A stretch of DNA of 64,000 nucleotides. It comes from Hysterangium stoloniferum. Lineage: Eukaryota > Basidiomycota > Agaricomycetes > Hysterangiales > Hysterangiaceae. Below are positions 1 to 11,179 of the stretch, piece after piece. The notes beneath the pieces were generated by a model, which had not been told where the DNA came from, searched no databases, and was given only the letters and a program-made list of their open reading frames with translations. The stretch lies in the NCBI GenBank assembly GCA_015178975.1, contig WHVD01000001.1, forward strand, positions 4,154,001-4,218,000. The letters run 5' to 3'. The position numbers and the translations under genes were made by a program. The number at the start of each line of letters is the position of its first letter. Position 1 is the stretch's first letter.

Positions 1-2
1 AC

Positions 3-650
3 AATCAACGAGTTTCCGATTATCTCATCAAGTTCAATACCCTTGCCGCACGATGTGGATGGGATGATTCCGCCCTCAGGCATCATTTCTATATGGGACT
101 TCCATCACGCCTTAAAGACAAGATCTGCAAAGATGGGAAGCCGAAAACTCTCCAACTCATGCAGATTAAAGCTCAAACATCCAATGCCCGTTATTGGGAA
201 TGAAAAGCTGAGGTCTCTCGAGAGAACCCGATGGAACGTTCTCAGAATAACAAGGCGTCGACTAGCAAGTCTTCCGGCAACAACTCAGGCAATAACACTG
301 GCAACTCTGGCACTAGTACTGGCAAATCAAACTCCGACCGGAAAAAAGACAAGAAATCCAACAAGGAAAAACAGTCAACTTCTGACAAACCCGACATTTC
401 CCATTTGTTGGGTACCGATGGTAAACTCACCCCGAAGGAGAAACAGCGATGTATGGACAATGACCTCTGCCTTTTCTGCAGGAAAGGCAGACACAAGGTT
501 TCGAACTGTACTGTTAAATCTAACTCTTCCAAGGCCCGTGCAGCAACTTCCACTACAACTACAACGTCTAAGGAAAAACCGGCCATGGAGTCGAAAAAAG
601 AGCAAGCAACCCTCCGGAATCTGCACAGACAGAGGGTTGTGTTGACTCTC
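3..650 (+). pseudogene. gag: gag C-terminal part with CCHC zinc knuckle (gypsy)
   Basis: Frame 3 encodes the end of a retrotransposon gag domain. It includes a segment with YLIKFNTLAARCGWDD and MGLPSRLKDK, typical of the capsid-like domain that coats the element RNA. A TGA at 201-203 breaks the frame. The same frame then continues through a Ser/Thr/Lys-rich linker to a zinc knuckle at about 470-515 with spacing C-x2-C-x4-H-x4-C, which binds nucleic acid. A frame change near 640-680 leads into the protease. The 5' end is cut by the window edge. Confidence 0.88.
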
Positions 651-659
651 TCCATGTTT

Positions 660-3600
660 CCGAGGTTATCCGTCTCAACGTGTCCGCCCTCTCTAATCCC
701 GATTCATTATTTGTAAAACTCGTCTCTGACTTTCTTGGAAATTTAGTGTTCCGAGCTCTGATAGATTCCAGCTCCACACACTGTTTTGTAGACACCACCT
801 TTGCCATGAAACATAATCTGAAACTCCATTCTGTTCCCACAATCTCCTTGCGTTTGTTTGACGGCACTAGCAATACAGCAATTACCCAAGCCTGTGACAT
901 GTCTATCCAGTTCCCTTGTGGAACATCCCAGACGGTTACCTTTTTTGTAACACAGTTGGACTCTAGCTGTTCGGTAGTTCTTGGATACAACTGGCTCACC
1001 TGATATAATCTGTTGATTGACTGGGTATTGGGCAGTATTAATTTCTGAATTCCTGACACTTCAGTTCCTCCTGCAGCGTCTTTTCTGGCCAATGCCTTTT
1101 CGGCATCAATGGCATCTCTGGCTTCTACTGAAACCTCTGAGCCTCCGAAAATCTCTCTCATCAACGCTTCGGCATTTGTTAGGGTGAGTAAACTGGATGG
1201 TTCACAGTGTTTTTTGATCAGCTTAAAAGTTGATGAAGCATCTGGACATTTTGCAACTCCAGAATTATCCGAGCTAAAAGCCGACCTGGAAGGAGTTCCC
1301 GAAAAATACCATGATTTCACGGACATTTTCAGTAAGCAAAAAGCTGACAGGCTTGCACCACATAGGCCCTACGACTTAAAAATCGATATAGAGCCCAGTT
1401 CAAACCCTCCATTAGGACCTATTTACCCATTATCCCAATCAGAACTTTCGTCCATTCGGGAGTTCCTGGATGAACATCTGTCGATAGGTTTTATCCATCC
1501 CTCAAAGTCTCCATACGGAGCACCCGTCCTTTTCGTCAGAAAGAAGGATGGCTCCCTTCGACTCTGTGTCGATTTCAGAGGATTAAATTCCATCACATGG
1601 AAAGATAAGTATCCACTTCCACTTGTTACCGATTTACTCGATGCCCCACGGAAAGCTCGAATCTACACCAAAATAGACCTCAAACACGCTTATCATTTGG
1701 TTCGAATTGCCGAGGGCAATGAATGGAAAACTGCTTTTCGGACTCGCTATGGATCCTTTGAATGGTTGGTTATGCCATTCGGTCTTACCAATGCCCCTTC
1801 CGCTTTTCAATGTTTTGTTAATGATATATTTTCCAACATGCTTGACGTATGTTTTATAGTCTATTTGGATGACATTTTGGTATTTTCTGAGGATCCCGCT
1901 CTTCACAATGAACAGGTCCATGAAGCCTTCTAAAGACTCCGTAAAAATGGTCTTTTTGCCAACGGTAAAAAATGTTACTTTGACATGGATTCTATTGAAT
2001 ACTTAGGTTTCATTATCGGACCTGAGGGTCTCTGTATGGATGAAACCAAGGTTCAAGTTGTCCGTGATTGGCCTGAACCACGGAAAGTCAAGGACATTCA
2101 GTCATTTTTAGGTTTCGCCAACTTTTACCATCGTTTTATTCGGAATTACTCGGATATTACAGTACTGCTTACTCATCTTACCTGTAAAACTCAACCATGG
2201 GTTTTTGACGACAAATGCCGCTCTGCTTTCCAGACTTTGAAAAATGCGTTCACTTTGGCCCCGATTCTTTCCCATTGGAAACCTGATGTTCCGATTATTG
2301 TGGAAACCGATGCTTCCGATTATGCAATTGCCGCGATTCTTTCCATTCAAGATTCTGATGGTGAAATTCATCCAGTCACATTCCTTTCTCGGACACTGAA
2401 AGTGTCTGAACTCAACTACGATGTTCATGATAAGGAACTTTTGGCAATTTTTGAAGCTTTCAAACATTGGCGCCATTATCTCGAAGGTTCCACAACTCCC
2501 ATTGACATTGTTACCGATCACAAAAATCTCGAATATTTTTCTACCACTAAACTTTTAACCCGCCGGCAAGCCTGCTGGTCCGAATTCCTTTCCACTTTCA
2601 ACATGATTATCCATTTCTGACCTGGACATCTTGGTGGAAAACCAGATGCCATGACTCAACGATGGGATGTCTATCCTAAAGAGGGGGAAAGTAACTATGC
2701 CGTTGTTAATCCACATAACTTGAAACCGGTTTTTACAACAAACAACTTTCCGCATCTATTCAAGCGACTTCCCTCTACTATCCAATTATGCGTAGCGTCA
2801 TGATTATGGACATTGAGCAATTACATCAAGATATCCTTTCCACTTCCAATCTGGCTCTCAAGCCACATCTAGAAGTTCCTGACAATCCCGACCAACCCTG
2901 ATGGTCACAAGACTCTCAAGGTTTTATCTGTCTCGATGGACGTATCTACGTTCCAGATTCCAACAATCTCCGACTCCGCGTACTTCAGTATAAACACGGT
3001 CATCCAATCTCCGGACATTACGGCATTAACAATACTCTTGGTTTAATCCATAGAGAATACACTTGGCCCAACCTCCGAGATTTCATAACCCAGTTCTGTA
3101 AGTCATGCACCACCTGCTTACGCCCTAAAACCCAGAGGCATAAGCCGTATGGCCTTCTCAAGCAACTTCTGATACTGGAAAAACCCTGGAACTCAATTTT
3201 GATGGATTTTATTGAACAACTTCCGACGTCTGAAGGCTTTACATCCATTCTAGTTGTTGTGGATCGATTCTCAAAACAAGGCATTTTCATACCCACCCAT
3301 GATACAATCACGTCCTTACAATTAGCGGAACTTTTCATTATTCACGTATTTTCCAAACATGGAGTTCCATCTCACATAACTTCCGATCGAGGTTCCAAGT
3401 TCGTCTCCCATTTCTTCCAGGCCCTCAGAAAAGCCCTCGACATGAAACTACACTTCACCTCGGGATATCACCTGGAAGGTGATGGACAAATGGAACAGGT
3501 AAATCAAACATTGGAACAATATCTCCGCATCTATTGCAATTATCAACAGGACAACTAGAAATCCCTTCTTCCGATTGCGGAATTTGCCTACAATAACTCT

Positions 3601-4284
3601 CCGAATGCAACTACCGGCGTATCTCCTGTTTTTGCCAACAAAGGCTATAATCCGAATCTCACTGTACATTCCGAATGAGATTTGGCTTCTGTCTGTGCTC
3701 AAGAATTTATTACTGACCTCGACGAATTACATCAAGAACTTTGAAAAGCTATTTCTTCCGCACAGGAATATTACCAACATTCCATGGACAAAAACAAGAT
3801 CCTGCCTCCTAATTTTAAAATTGGAGATCAGGTTTTTGTAAAAGCTCAATTCTTCTGTACCACCCGACCTTCTAAAAAACTCGCTGAGAAATTCTTAGGC
3901 CCATTTGAAATTATAGCACAAGCTGGTTCACTCTCATGGACTCTCCGACTTCCCAATAGTATGCGAGCAGTTCACCCTGTTTTCCACGTTTCCATGTTAG
4001 AACCCTGTGTTCCTAACAAAATCCCGGAACGTATTCAACCTCTGTCCCCTCCGGTCATCATTAATGGATAACCTGAATTTGAAGTTTCCGAAATTTTGGA
4101 TTCTAAAATCGACAATCGCCAATGTACTTGTAAATTGCTCTATTTAGTCAAATGGGCAGGTTATGAAGGTACCGACGAGGAAACTTCATGGATATTGGCC
4201 ATGGAACTTGGACATGCTATGGAAATTGTTACTGACTTCCACACAGCTTATCCAAGCAAACCCGGACCTTTGTCATCACTCTAA
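660..4284 (+). pseudogene. pol: pol polyprotein (PR-RT-RNaseH-IN-chromodomain), multiple stops
   Basis: Domains in order are as follows. The aspartic protease (680-1003) has an active-site loop reading D-S-S-S-T-H where D-S-G is expected. The reverse transcriptase (about 1300-1950) keeps YLDD. The RNase H (about 2290-2570) keeps TDASDYA and DHKNLEYF. The integrase has an HHCC zinc finger (about 3000-3115) and a DDE core (MDF, SDRG and MEQVNQ) at 3199-3560. Its C-terminal part and a chromodomain (YLVKWAGYEGTDEETSW) end at the TAA at 4282-4284. Premature stops include TGA near 1001, TAA near 1931, TGA near 2618, TAG near 3556, TGA near 3677 and TAA near 4069. Several fit CGA to TGA change (for example FRPG read as F-stop-PG). 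Catalytic residues of RT and IN survive, so decay is recent enough to leave the domains legible. Confidence 0.93.
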
Positions 4285-4383
4285 CCCTTTTCTGTTTCTT
4301 TCTGTTCAGTCTCTGACACTTCCGACACTTCCGTTATCACACTCGCTTTTAGGTTTTGCAAGTCAAAAAAAATATTATTAGGA

Positions 4384-5505
4384 CTATCTTAGAGTCTCTG
4401 ATACCCCAAATCCACTTTCCATCCCGACTCCCATCTCATCAGCAACCTCTGCACTTTCCACCATATCCTGCACCTCTTCATCCTCACTCTCTGATACTTC
4501 CGGCCCATTTCCTGACTCCCACCTTTTTTCGACACATTCCGCCAATGGATCATTAGGCTGTTCCCATGCCTTATCGGAAAATCTCTCAGATACTGCGATA
4601 ACACTGATGCTAACCATTATCTTCTCCAGAAATTCGTTTTGCCTCCGGAAATTCCAGATCAACAAACGGAAACCCTTTTCCTGGATCTCATTATGGCGAT
4701 CTAGTGTATCCCACATTTTCATGACTTCCGTCCCGATAAAGACCAATGCGTCAACGGTGTCCTTGAGGAGCTCAATGCCAGTTTCCACAGCTTTGGCCGC
4801 TCCCGAACTTTCCGCGTTGTTAGTTTTCTGAGCCTTCTCACCTTTTGGAACCCTTTTCGAGGTGAGAGTGCACGGAAGTTCAAAAACCGCGCAGGGATAG
4901 CAAGTTCCACCCCATTTTACCTTCTGTTTCCAACATGTCATATTCTGTATGGAACATCGATAACACGGATTGTCATGGACGACTTCCATCCGTTCCGGAG
5001 CCTTGACCTTTGGCTTCCGTTTCGGAAGTTAATCAAATACCGACCTTTTTTAGATGCACTTACTTTAGGACTCGAAGGTCCAGCCTCTCCCTCTACCTCC
5101 ACCTCCACGGCTTTTCGCTGTACCCAATAGTTATCGGTTGGAACCACGGAAAAATTTATGGATCGAACTTTCCTTTCCTTCCCTTATCTCCTTAAGTTTT
5201 TCCGCCGCCTCTGACTCCTGCTGTAATCTTTCTGCCTCTTCCTTCTTTTTCTGAGCCTCCACCATTTTCCGGATCCACACTTCTTTTTCTGCCTTCACTC
5301 GCTCCAACTCCCAGGTTTCCGCCTCTCCCGCCTCTTTCAACTCCTGCATCAATGCCTTTTCCTCCTCCTCCTGTCGTCACTTCAACTCCTCCATCCTTTG
5401 TCGTTTTTGTTGAAGTTCTGCGACCTTCGACATTTTTTGAAGTATGGCAATTTCAGTATCTGAATCTTCTGGGATAGTGATGAATAATGGCTGACGAATC
5501 GACAT
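4384..5505 (-). pseudogene. Antisense coiled-coil / Zn2Cys6-like gene carried by the gypsy element
   Basis: On the strand opposite to pol, an ATG at 5505 starts a protein of about 374 codons. The N-terminal third is an acidic start followed by a Glu/Lys/Arg-rich coiled coil (about 5440-5160). One TGA (5377-5379) lies in the coil, and two frame changes (near 5140 and 5030) flank the linker. The C-terminal part has six cysteines spaced C-x2-C-x6-C-x10-C-x2-C-x6-C (about 4895-4965), which matches the fungal Zn2Cys6 binuclear cluster. An acidic tail ends at 4384. The gene converges on pol, with about 100 bp between the two stops, and it begins about 185 bp before the 3' LTR. A homologous layout occurs at 62121-62956. 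The function is unknown. DNA binding and control of the element are inference from the cysteine spacing alone. Confidence 0.72.
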
Positions 5506-5689
5506 GCAAGTTGTGGATAAAGAAACAAAAATGTTAATTCGAATATTTGGAGGGTTTTATACTCAGAACAACAGCCGAAACTCTCACCTCCAGAATTGCG
5601 TAAATTTCACGACACATAATAATCAGCCGTCGCTTCAATCACTCAGTACCTAATCGCCTCTATGGGACTTTGGCCTAACAGGGGGGTAC

Positions 5690-6232
5690 TGTTACGACCT
5701 GTTCCCAGATGTTTCAATATCTGACTTCTGATCTCCGACTACGGAACATCATAGTTACCGTATCTTCCACATTCTTCCCTTGTTCCGCATTTGGTAATTT
5801 GTCTGTTGACAAGTATTCACTCGTTTGTCTATTATATTCCCGTTTCAGAATATTATCTCCCCAATATGTCTTATTGTATTTCCATTTTAAGAATACTTCT
5901 GTTTCCATCTTATTATGGTCTCAGTTTGTAGTACAATAACGAGAAGACTTATATTAGTTTCTGCGAATTTGTACTTTACCTAGATCTGATATTGACTTAG
6001 TTTCTTATTCCTTCTTCCATCTTTCTGTATGCTCAATATTCGGAACTCTTCGGAACTCTGAATATCTGTATCTTCCATTGTAAGTCTCACTTCTGAAATT
6101 AAGGACTTTGAGCATTTGCATAGAGGGGCAGCACATAAGCTGAAGCCAATGTCCTGACCCTATCCAATAGTTCCTGACTTCCCAGTGACTTTCTGATAGT
6201 TCTGGAATAAGTTCCCGACACGGCACTTAACA
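5690..6232 (+). repeat. 3' LTR of the gypsy element (543 bp)
   Basis: It begins TGTTACGACC directly after the polypurine tract and ends CGGCACTTAACA, so it has the short inverted ends TGTTA..TAACA. The shared LTR core motif (GCAGCACATAAGCTGAAGCC) lies at about 6129-6148, roughly 80 bp before the end. The solo LTR at 60169-60747 is the same family. Confidence 0.9.
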
Positions 6233-6673
6233 GAATTGATACTTAATTAAATGAGGCTTCTGTATTCGGTTTAAGGTAGGCATCACTTTAGTTTGGCACC
6301 TGTTTATGTAAGCAAAAAAGTGACCTACTCACACTCCTTTCTATGCTTCCACAACATAGATAATCTGTAATTAAAGCCCAGGGAAGTGGAGTTAGGATCC
6401 ATTCCTCCAGTTCTCAGGTTTAAAACTTGAAAAATAATTCACCCCCTTGCCAAGTAGTAGGACTTACAAATTTTGCCTTTGTTTGAGTCTCTGAATGCTT
6501 AAAAACTCATTTCCATGTGATTCTGAGATTTTCAAAATTTCACAAGTGTCAGTATTGGCCACTTACATGATCATCATGTGATATATTGGGCAGCCTTGTT
6601 TTAAGGGCCTAAAATTGGGAAAGAAAACTGTATTAAATTCAAATATACATATATACTTATCTTACATACAGTA

Positions 6674-8275
6674 CAGTGGCTTCCAAAACTGTCCCAATGT
6701 TTTTGTAATTCTCAATAAATGCTTTATAACCTACCAAATAAATTTTCTAAAATAGTGAAAATATTCTCACATATACCTTAGCATACTAGCTTTGATATAC
6801 CCAAACATTACATAATATTGATGGAAATTGGTGTCACGGTGAATATTTAAAAATAGCCAATCATTGGGACAGTTTTGAAGCCCTATCTTTTCACAGATTT
6901 CACTATATCATATTATATACTAGAGGCATCATAAAATTCTAAAACAAATCATGTGACATATATTCAATGTTCTAATTGATGTGTGACTGTGACAGTCACA
7001 TCTTAACTATCACTCTCATCGTGAAAAATATTTCTCCTCTCAAAAGAGATCAAGCTATCTCTCTCCTACAAAATGGACTCTCCAATAGGAATGTGGCCTC
7101 TATAACAGGTCTTAGCAAGTCTACTATCAGTAGAATTGGTCAGGAGATGGACATAGACAAAGAGAACCTGAAAGGAGGATGTCCTTCCAAGCTTTCTCCT
7201 ACTGACCAAAGGAGGATCATGCATCAAATCACCTCTGGCAAGCTAGATAATGCTGTCCAGGCCACACACTACATCAATTCCATCAATCAATATCTTGTCT
7301 CACCCAACACAGTCAGGAGGACCTTGAAACAGCATGGTTTCAAAGCTGTAGTCAAGGGAAAAAGGCCCTTGCTCAAGGCTCAACATAGAAAGGCCAGGTT
7401 AAGTTTTGCCCTCAAATACCAAAACTGGACAGTGGATGATTGGAAGAGGGTATTGTGGTCTGATGAGACCAAAGTCAATAGGATTGGGTCAGATGGACAT
7501 CAATATGTGTGGAAGAAAACTGGAGAACCACTTTCTGATAGGACAACCCAACCTATTGTCAAGCATGGAGGTGGAAATATCATGGTCTGGGGCTGTATGG
7601 GTTGGAATGGAGTGGGAAGGCTTGCAGAGATTGAAGGAGGGATGGATTCTGCACAATATGTGGAGATCCTAGATCAGTATTTGTCCCAGAGCATTGGAGA
7701 TTTGGAGATTCCAGAAGATGAGGCCATTTTCCAGCAAGATAATGACCCAAAGCATACATCCAAGGTGGCACAAAAATGGTTTTCTGAAAATCAGATTCAG
7801 GTATTAGACTGACCAGCACAGTCTCCTGACCTCAATCCCATAGAACATCTTTGGAATCACCTGAAGAAACAGCTACAAAAATATCCTTCACCACCAAAGG
7901 GAGTTTGGGAGTTATGGGAGAGGATGGAAGTGGAATGGCCAAAGATTGAGCCTCAGGAGTGTCAGAAACTTATAGAAAGTATTTTTAGAAGGCTTGATGC
8001 TGTAATAAAGGCTAAGGGAGGCCATACAAAGTACTAGAATAACAAGATATCTGATTCAAAAAGGGTGGTTCCAAAACTGTCCCAATGATTGGCTATTTTT
8101 AAATATTCACTGTGACACCAATTTCCATCTATATTATATAATATGTGGGTATATCAAAGCTAGTATGCTAAGGTATATGTGAAAATATTTTCACTATTTT
8201 AGAAAATTTATTTGGTAGGTTATAAAGCATTTATTGAGAATTACAAAAACATTGGGACAGTTTTGGAAGCCACTG
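6674..8275 (+). mobile_element. Tc1-like element, family A (1602 bp), nested
   Basis: The element begins CAGTGGCTTCC and ends GGAAGCCACTG, with TA on each side (6672-6673 and 8276-8277). The terminal inverted repeats are about 210 bp long (6674-6883 and 8067-8275). The tip sequence containing AAAACTGTCCCAATG recurs in inverted orientation at the inner edge of each TIR, near 6865 and 8075. It interrupts the 5' non-coding part of the larger IS630-like transposon, so it inserted later. Confidence 0.93.
6976..8037 (+). pseudogene. Tc1 transposase (DD34E), one nonsense mutation
   Basis: The product would cut and paste its own element. An N-terminal helix-turn-helix region (GLSNRNVASITGLSKSTIS) precedes a catalytic core with WSDET, QQDND and NPIEHLW. 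There are exactly 34 residues between the second Asp and the Glu, so this is a DD34E Tc1 enzyme. The frame runs to TAG at 8035-8037 (353 codons), broken only by TGA at 7810-7812 where family members have Trp (D-W-P-A-Q-S). The ancestral start may be the GTG at 7021 (an ATG to GTG change), because the upstream residues look unlike the family. All three catalytic residues remain. Confidence 0.92.
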
Positions 8276-8407
8276 TACATAACTATTCTCCTAAGAAAAA
8301 GAGGGTATAGCTGCACATGTACTTGTGCAGTAAGCTGTGCACTTGATCATAGGCTGCATTACATAAGCAGTGCAGTAGCAAACGTGCAGTTGCACAGTTC
8401 TACTACT

Positions 8408-11055
8408 ATGCCTTGGAAGTCTAAAGCTGCACAATCTTGTATCAAAAACCTTGGATCCAAGGCACAACAAAAGCCCTCAGTGACAATCAAGGATGTCCCA
8501 GATGATGATGACTTCAATTGCAAACCAGTTTCTCTCAATCTAGATCAAAGCAATGAAAGGATGTATGAGGAAGCATTTATTGTGGATGAAGAAGATGGAT
8601 CTCTCACCTTGGTAGGCTTTCTTGATGACTTTGAGGAAGAACCTCTACTAGATCTTGCTCATGATTTGGACTCGGATGATGAAAATGATGAAAATCCTAG
8701 AGATAATTACCCAGAGATTCAAGAACTCTCTGACCTGGAACAGTTCTCAAGGATACTTGCTGAGGCACAGAGGATAGCAGTTGAGGCTGAAGATGAGAGG
8801 TTAAAGGAAAACAGGTGACCAAAGAAATATCTCAAAAACTCTGCATGAACAAAATGAAGGCATAAACAGATTGGAAAGGACCTAGAGAAGCAAGGTTGCC
8901 TTTCAATTAGGACATGGTTTGCAAAAGCCAATGCTGCAGAGGATGAGGTTAATGAGGTTGCTAGGGGGGAGAATTCTGAGTCAGATGTGGAAATGGCCAC
9001 CCTTGACAAAGATCAAGAGAACATATCTGCTGGAGAAAGTGACTCAGTGAGCTTGATCTTATGGAATGCTGTGGTTATTGTTCTACTGACCAAATATTAT
9101 TAGTCAATTGAAGAAATTGAAAGACTGGTTAACACTGAAATATATCCACCTTCCAAAGCTCATGAAAAGGTTCAAGAGCTCTTTCAGGAGCTATGAGAAG
9201 GCCAAAAACCTGGGGACAACATTCTATCCACAGAATCTGATATCATACTGGATCAATTAAATTACAAGGACTTACCAAAGCTTCAGCAAGCCTGTGAAGC
9301 ACTGACTGTGAAGAGCAAAGACAAGAAAATTGATGTTCTCTTTCAAGGACGGCTTACTGGGATGGTTGGGACATTGAATCTTTATCTTGACCCACAGCTC
9401 TCATATACATGGTGCGAGGCTTCTCTCATTGCATCAAAATCACAAGGCCATGGAGTTAGCCATGCATGCAATCTGCGAACATGGATACATCAGTTCCTGG
9501 GTGCTGGAAAATTACCTCTTCACAGATATGGAAAGCTATGGGGTACCCTTCTTGATGATGAGGACTTTTCACAAGCAATACAGATTCACCTGTCTGGAAT
9601 TGCCAAGAACAACTATATCCGAGCTCAGGATATTGTTGACTTCATGCAGACACCAGAAATGCAAGAAAGGCTTGAGGAGATTGGTTCCAAGAAAAAGAAG
9701 ATATCAATACATACCACACAATGGTGGCTCCACAGGATGGGATGGCAATATGGGAGGAAAAGGAATGGTATGTATGTTGATGGCCATGAGAGGGAAGATG
9801 TTGTCAAATACCAGATGGAATTTATTGAACAATGGAAAGTCTATGACAAGTGGATGTATTCATATGATAATGATGGAAATTACAAAGGTGAACTCACTGG
9901 ATTCCCTGTCCCACCTGGCCAACATTTCCAGCTCATTCTTATCACCCATGATGAATCAACATTTTATGAGACTGACCGTCAGAAAACCATGTGGGCCCAT
10001 CAATCAGATAAAGCAGTCCCATTAAAAAGGGGGAAGGTGTTTCTCTCATGGTCTCAGATTTTTTGACCATTGAATGGGGAAGATTGCAAAGTGAGGATGG
10101 CATGGAGTGAGTTAATCTTGCACTCTAAATTTAGAATTACTATTTAATCTATGAAATGCAGGTCAGCACGCATTGTCCTCAAAGCAGGAAAAAATCATGA
10201 TGGCTACTTCTCATCTGATGACTTGATCACACAAGTTGACATAGCCATTGATATTTTTGAAGGATGGACAAATGGGTTTGCAACAGGTCTGTTCATTTTT
10301 GATAATGCACTGAGCCATCAGAAGCATGCAGATGATGCACTTTCTGCAAGAAAGATGCCAAAGTATCCATCTGCAACCTGGGTTCATTGCAAAGGAGGCC
10401 CTTGCATGCAAAATACTGTGTTATCAAATGGAGACACCCAGTCCTTTTATTTCAAAGAGGACCACCCTACAATGCCTGGATGGTTTAAAGGCATGGAACA
10501 AATCATCCAGGAATGAGGCCTATGGAGGGAAAGTGGCTTACTTGCACAATGTGAAGGTTTTAAATGTGTACAAGGAAAAACTGACTGTTGCTGCCATTGC
10601 CTTCTTTTTACCCAACCAGACTTTGTGGCACAAAAATCTCAACTTGAAGAGTTCATCACATTGTGGGGTCACATCTGTGACTTCTACCCAAAATATCACT
10701 GCGAGCTTAATTTTATTGAGCAGTATTGGGGTGCAGCAAAGTTCCATTACGGAAACACCCCCAAAACCAATAACATTGTTGAGATGGAAAAGAATATGCT
10801 TACATGCTTGGATGATATCCCTTTGCTTCAAATCAGAAGGTATTTCTCTTATCCTTCTGCCTACTATCTGATCTCATTGTTTTCCCATGCTAGATATGCA
10901 ATAGGTCTGCCTGGTTCATATCAGGTTATGATCTTGGACTGTCAGGAGTGGAGACTGCATGGGTCAACAAAAGATACCATGGCCATCATACATTACCTCC
11001 AATCATGCTTGCACAAGTATGGCAAGCTCAAATTAATATGCCTGTACCATTATAG
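8408..11055 (+). pseudogene. Degenerate DDE transposase of an Agaricomycete IS630/Tc1-like family
   Basis: A long acidic N-terminal region (MPWKSKAAQS, then Asp/Glu-rich) leads into a catalytic half with THDESTFYETDRQKTMW, FIFDNALSHQ and HCELNFIEQYWG. These supply the probable D, D and E of a DDE nuclease. The downstream frames read through LLQIRRY to a TAG at 11053-11055. An intron of 55 nt fits at 10107-10161 (GTGAGT..GCAG) and joins SEDGME to SARIVLKAGKN. Lesions include stops near 8815, 9100 and 9195, a frameshift near 10030 and TGA at about 10514. The family is recognised from basidiomycete genomes where it is annotated only as hypothetical or DDE. The exact superfamily name is uncertain; the TA target and TIRs here support IS630-Tc1-mariner. 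Confidence 0.78.
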
Positions 11056-11179
11056 TGACTCCAATTCATTTTTTGATTTCATAATAAATTTTTCAAAAAT
11101 TTGATTCGCAAATTTGGCCGCTCTTGGCACTTAGTAATATTATTACATAAGGTGCTGCACTAAAGTGACACCTACCTTA

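Larger units (their letters stand above)
1..6232 (+). mobile_element. Ty3/gypsy chromodomain LTR retrotransposon, 3' part, decayed
   Basis: The window opens inside gag, so the 5' LTR lies outside. The order is gag, protease, reverse transcriptase, RNase H, integrase, chromodomain, an antisense gene, a polypurine tract at about 5680-5687 and a 3' LTR at 5690-6232. That is the canonical Ty3/gypsy (chromovirus) order with one extra convergent gene. The coding frames can be followed end to end, but with many in-frame stops and a few frameshifts, so the copy is dead. A solo LTR of the same family lies at 60169-60747. The likely target duplication at the right end starts at 6233 but cannot be checked without the left end. 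Confidence 0.95.
6274..11177 (+). mobile_element. IS630/Tc1-like DDE transposon with a nested Tc1 element
   Basis: The ends are matching inverted repeats. The left end AGGTAGGCATCACTTTAGTT from 6274 pairs with AGGTAGGTGTCACTTTAGTG read on the minus strand from 11177. Both ends are flanked by TA (6272-6273 and 11178-11179), the target of the IS630-Tc1-mariner superfamily. Without the nested Tc1 (6674-8275 plus one TA) the element is 3300 bp. It carries one long, broken transposase gene (8408-11055). Its right end abuts the dispersed repeat that starts near 11180, so it probably inserted into or beside that repeat. Confidence 0.85.
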
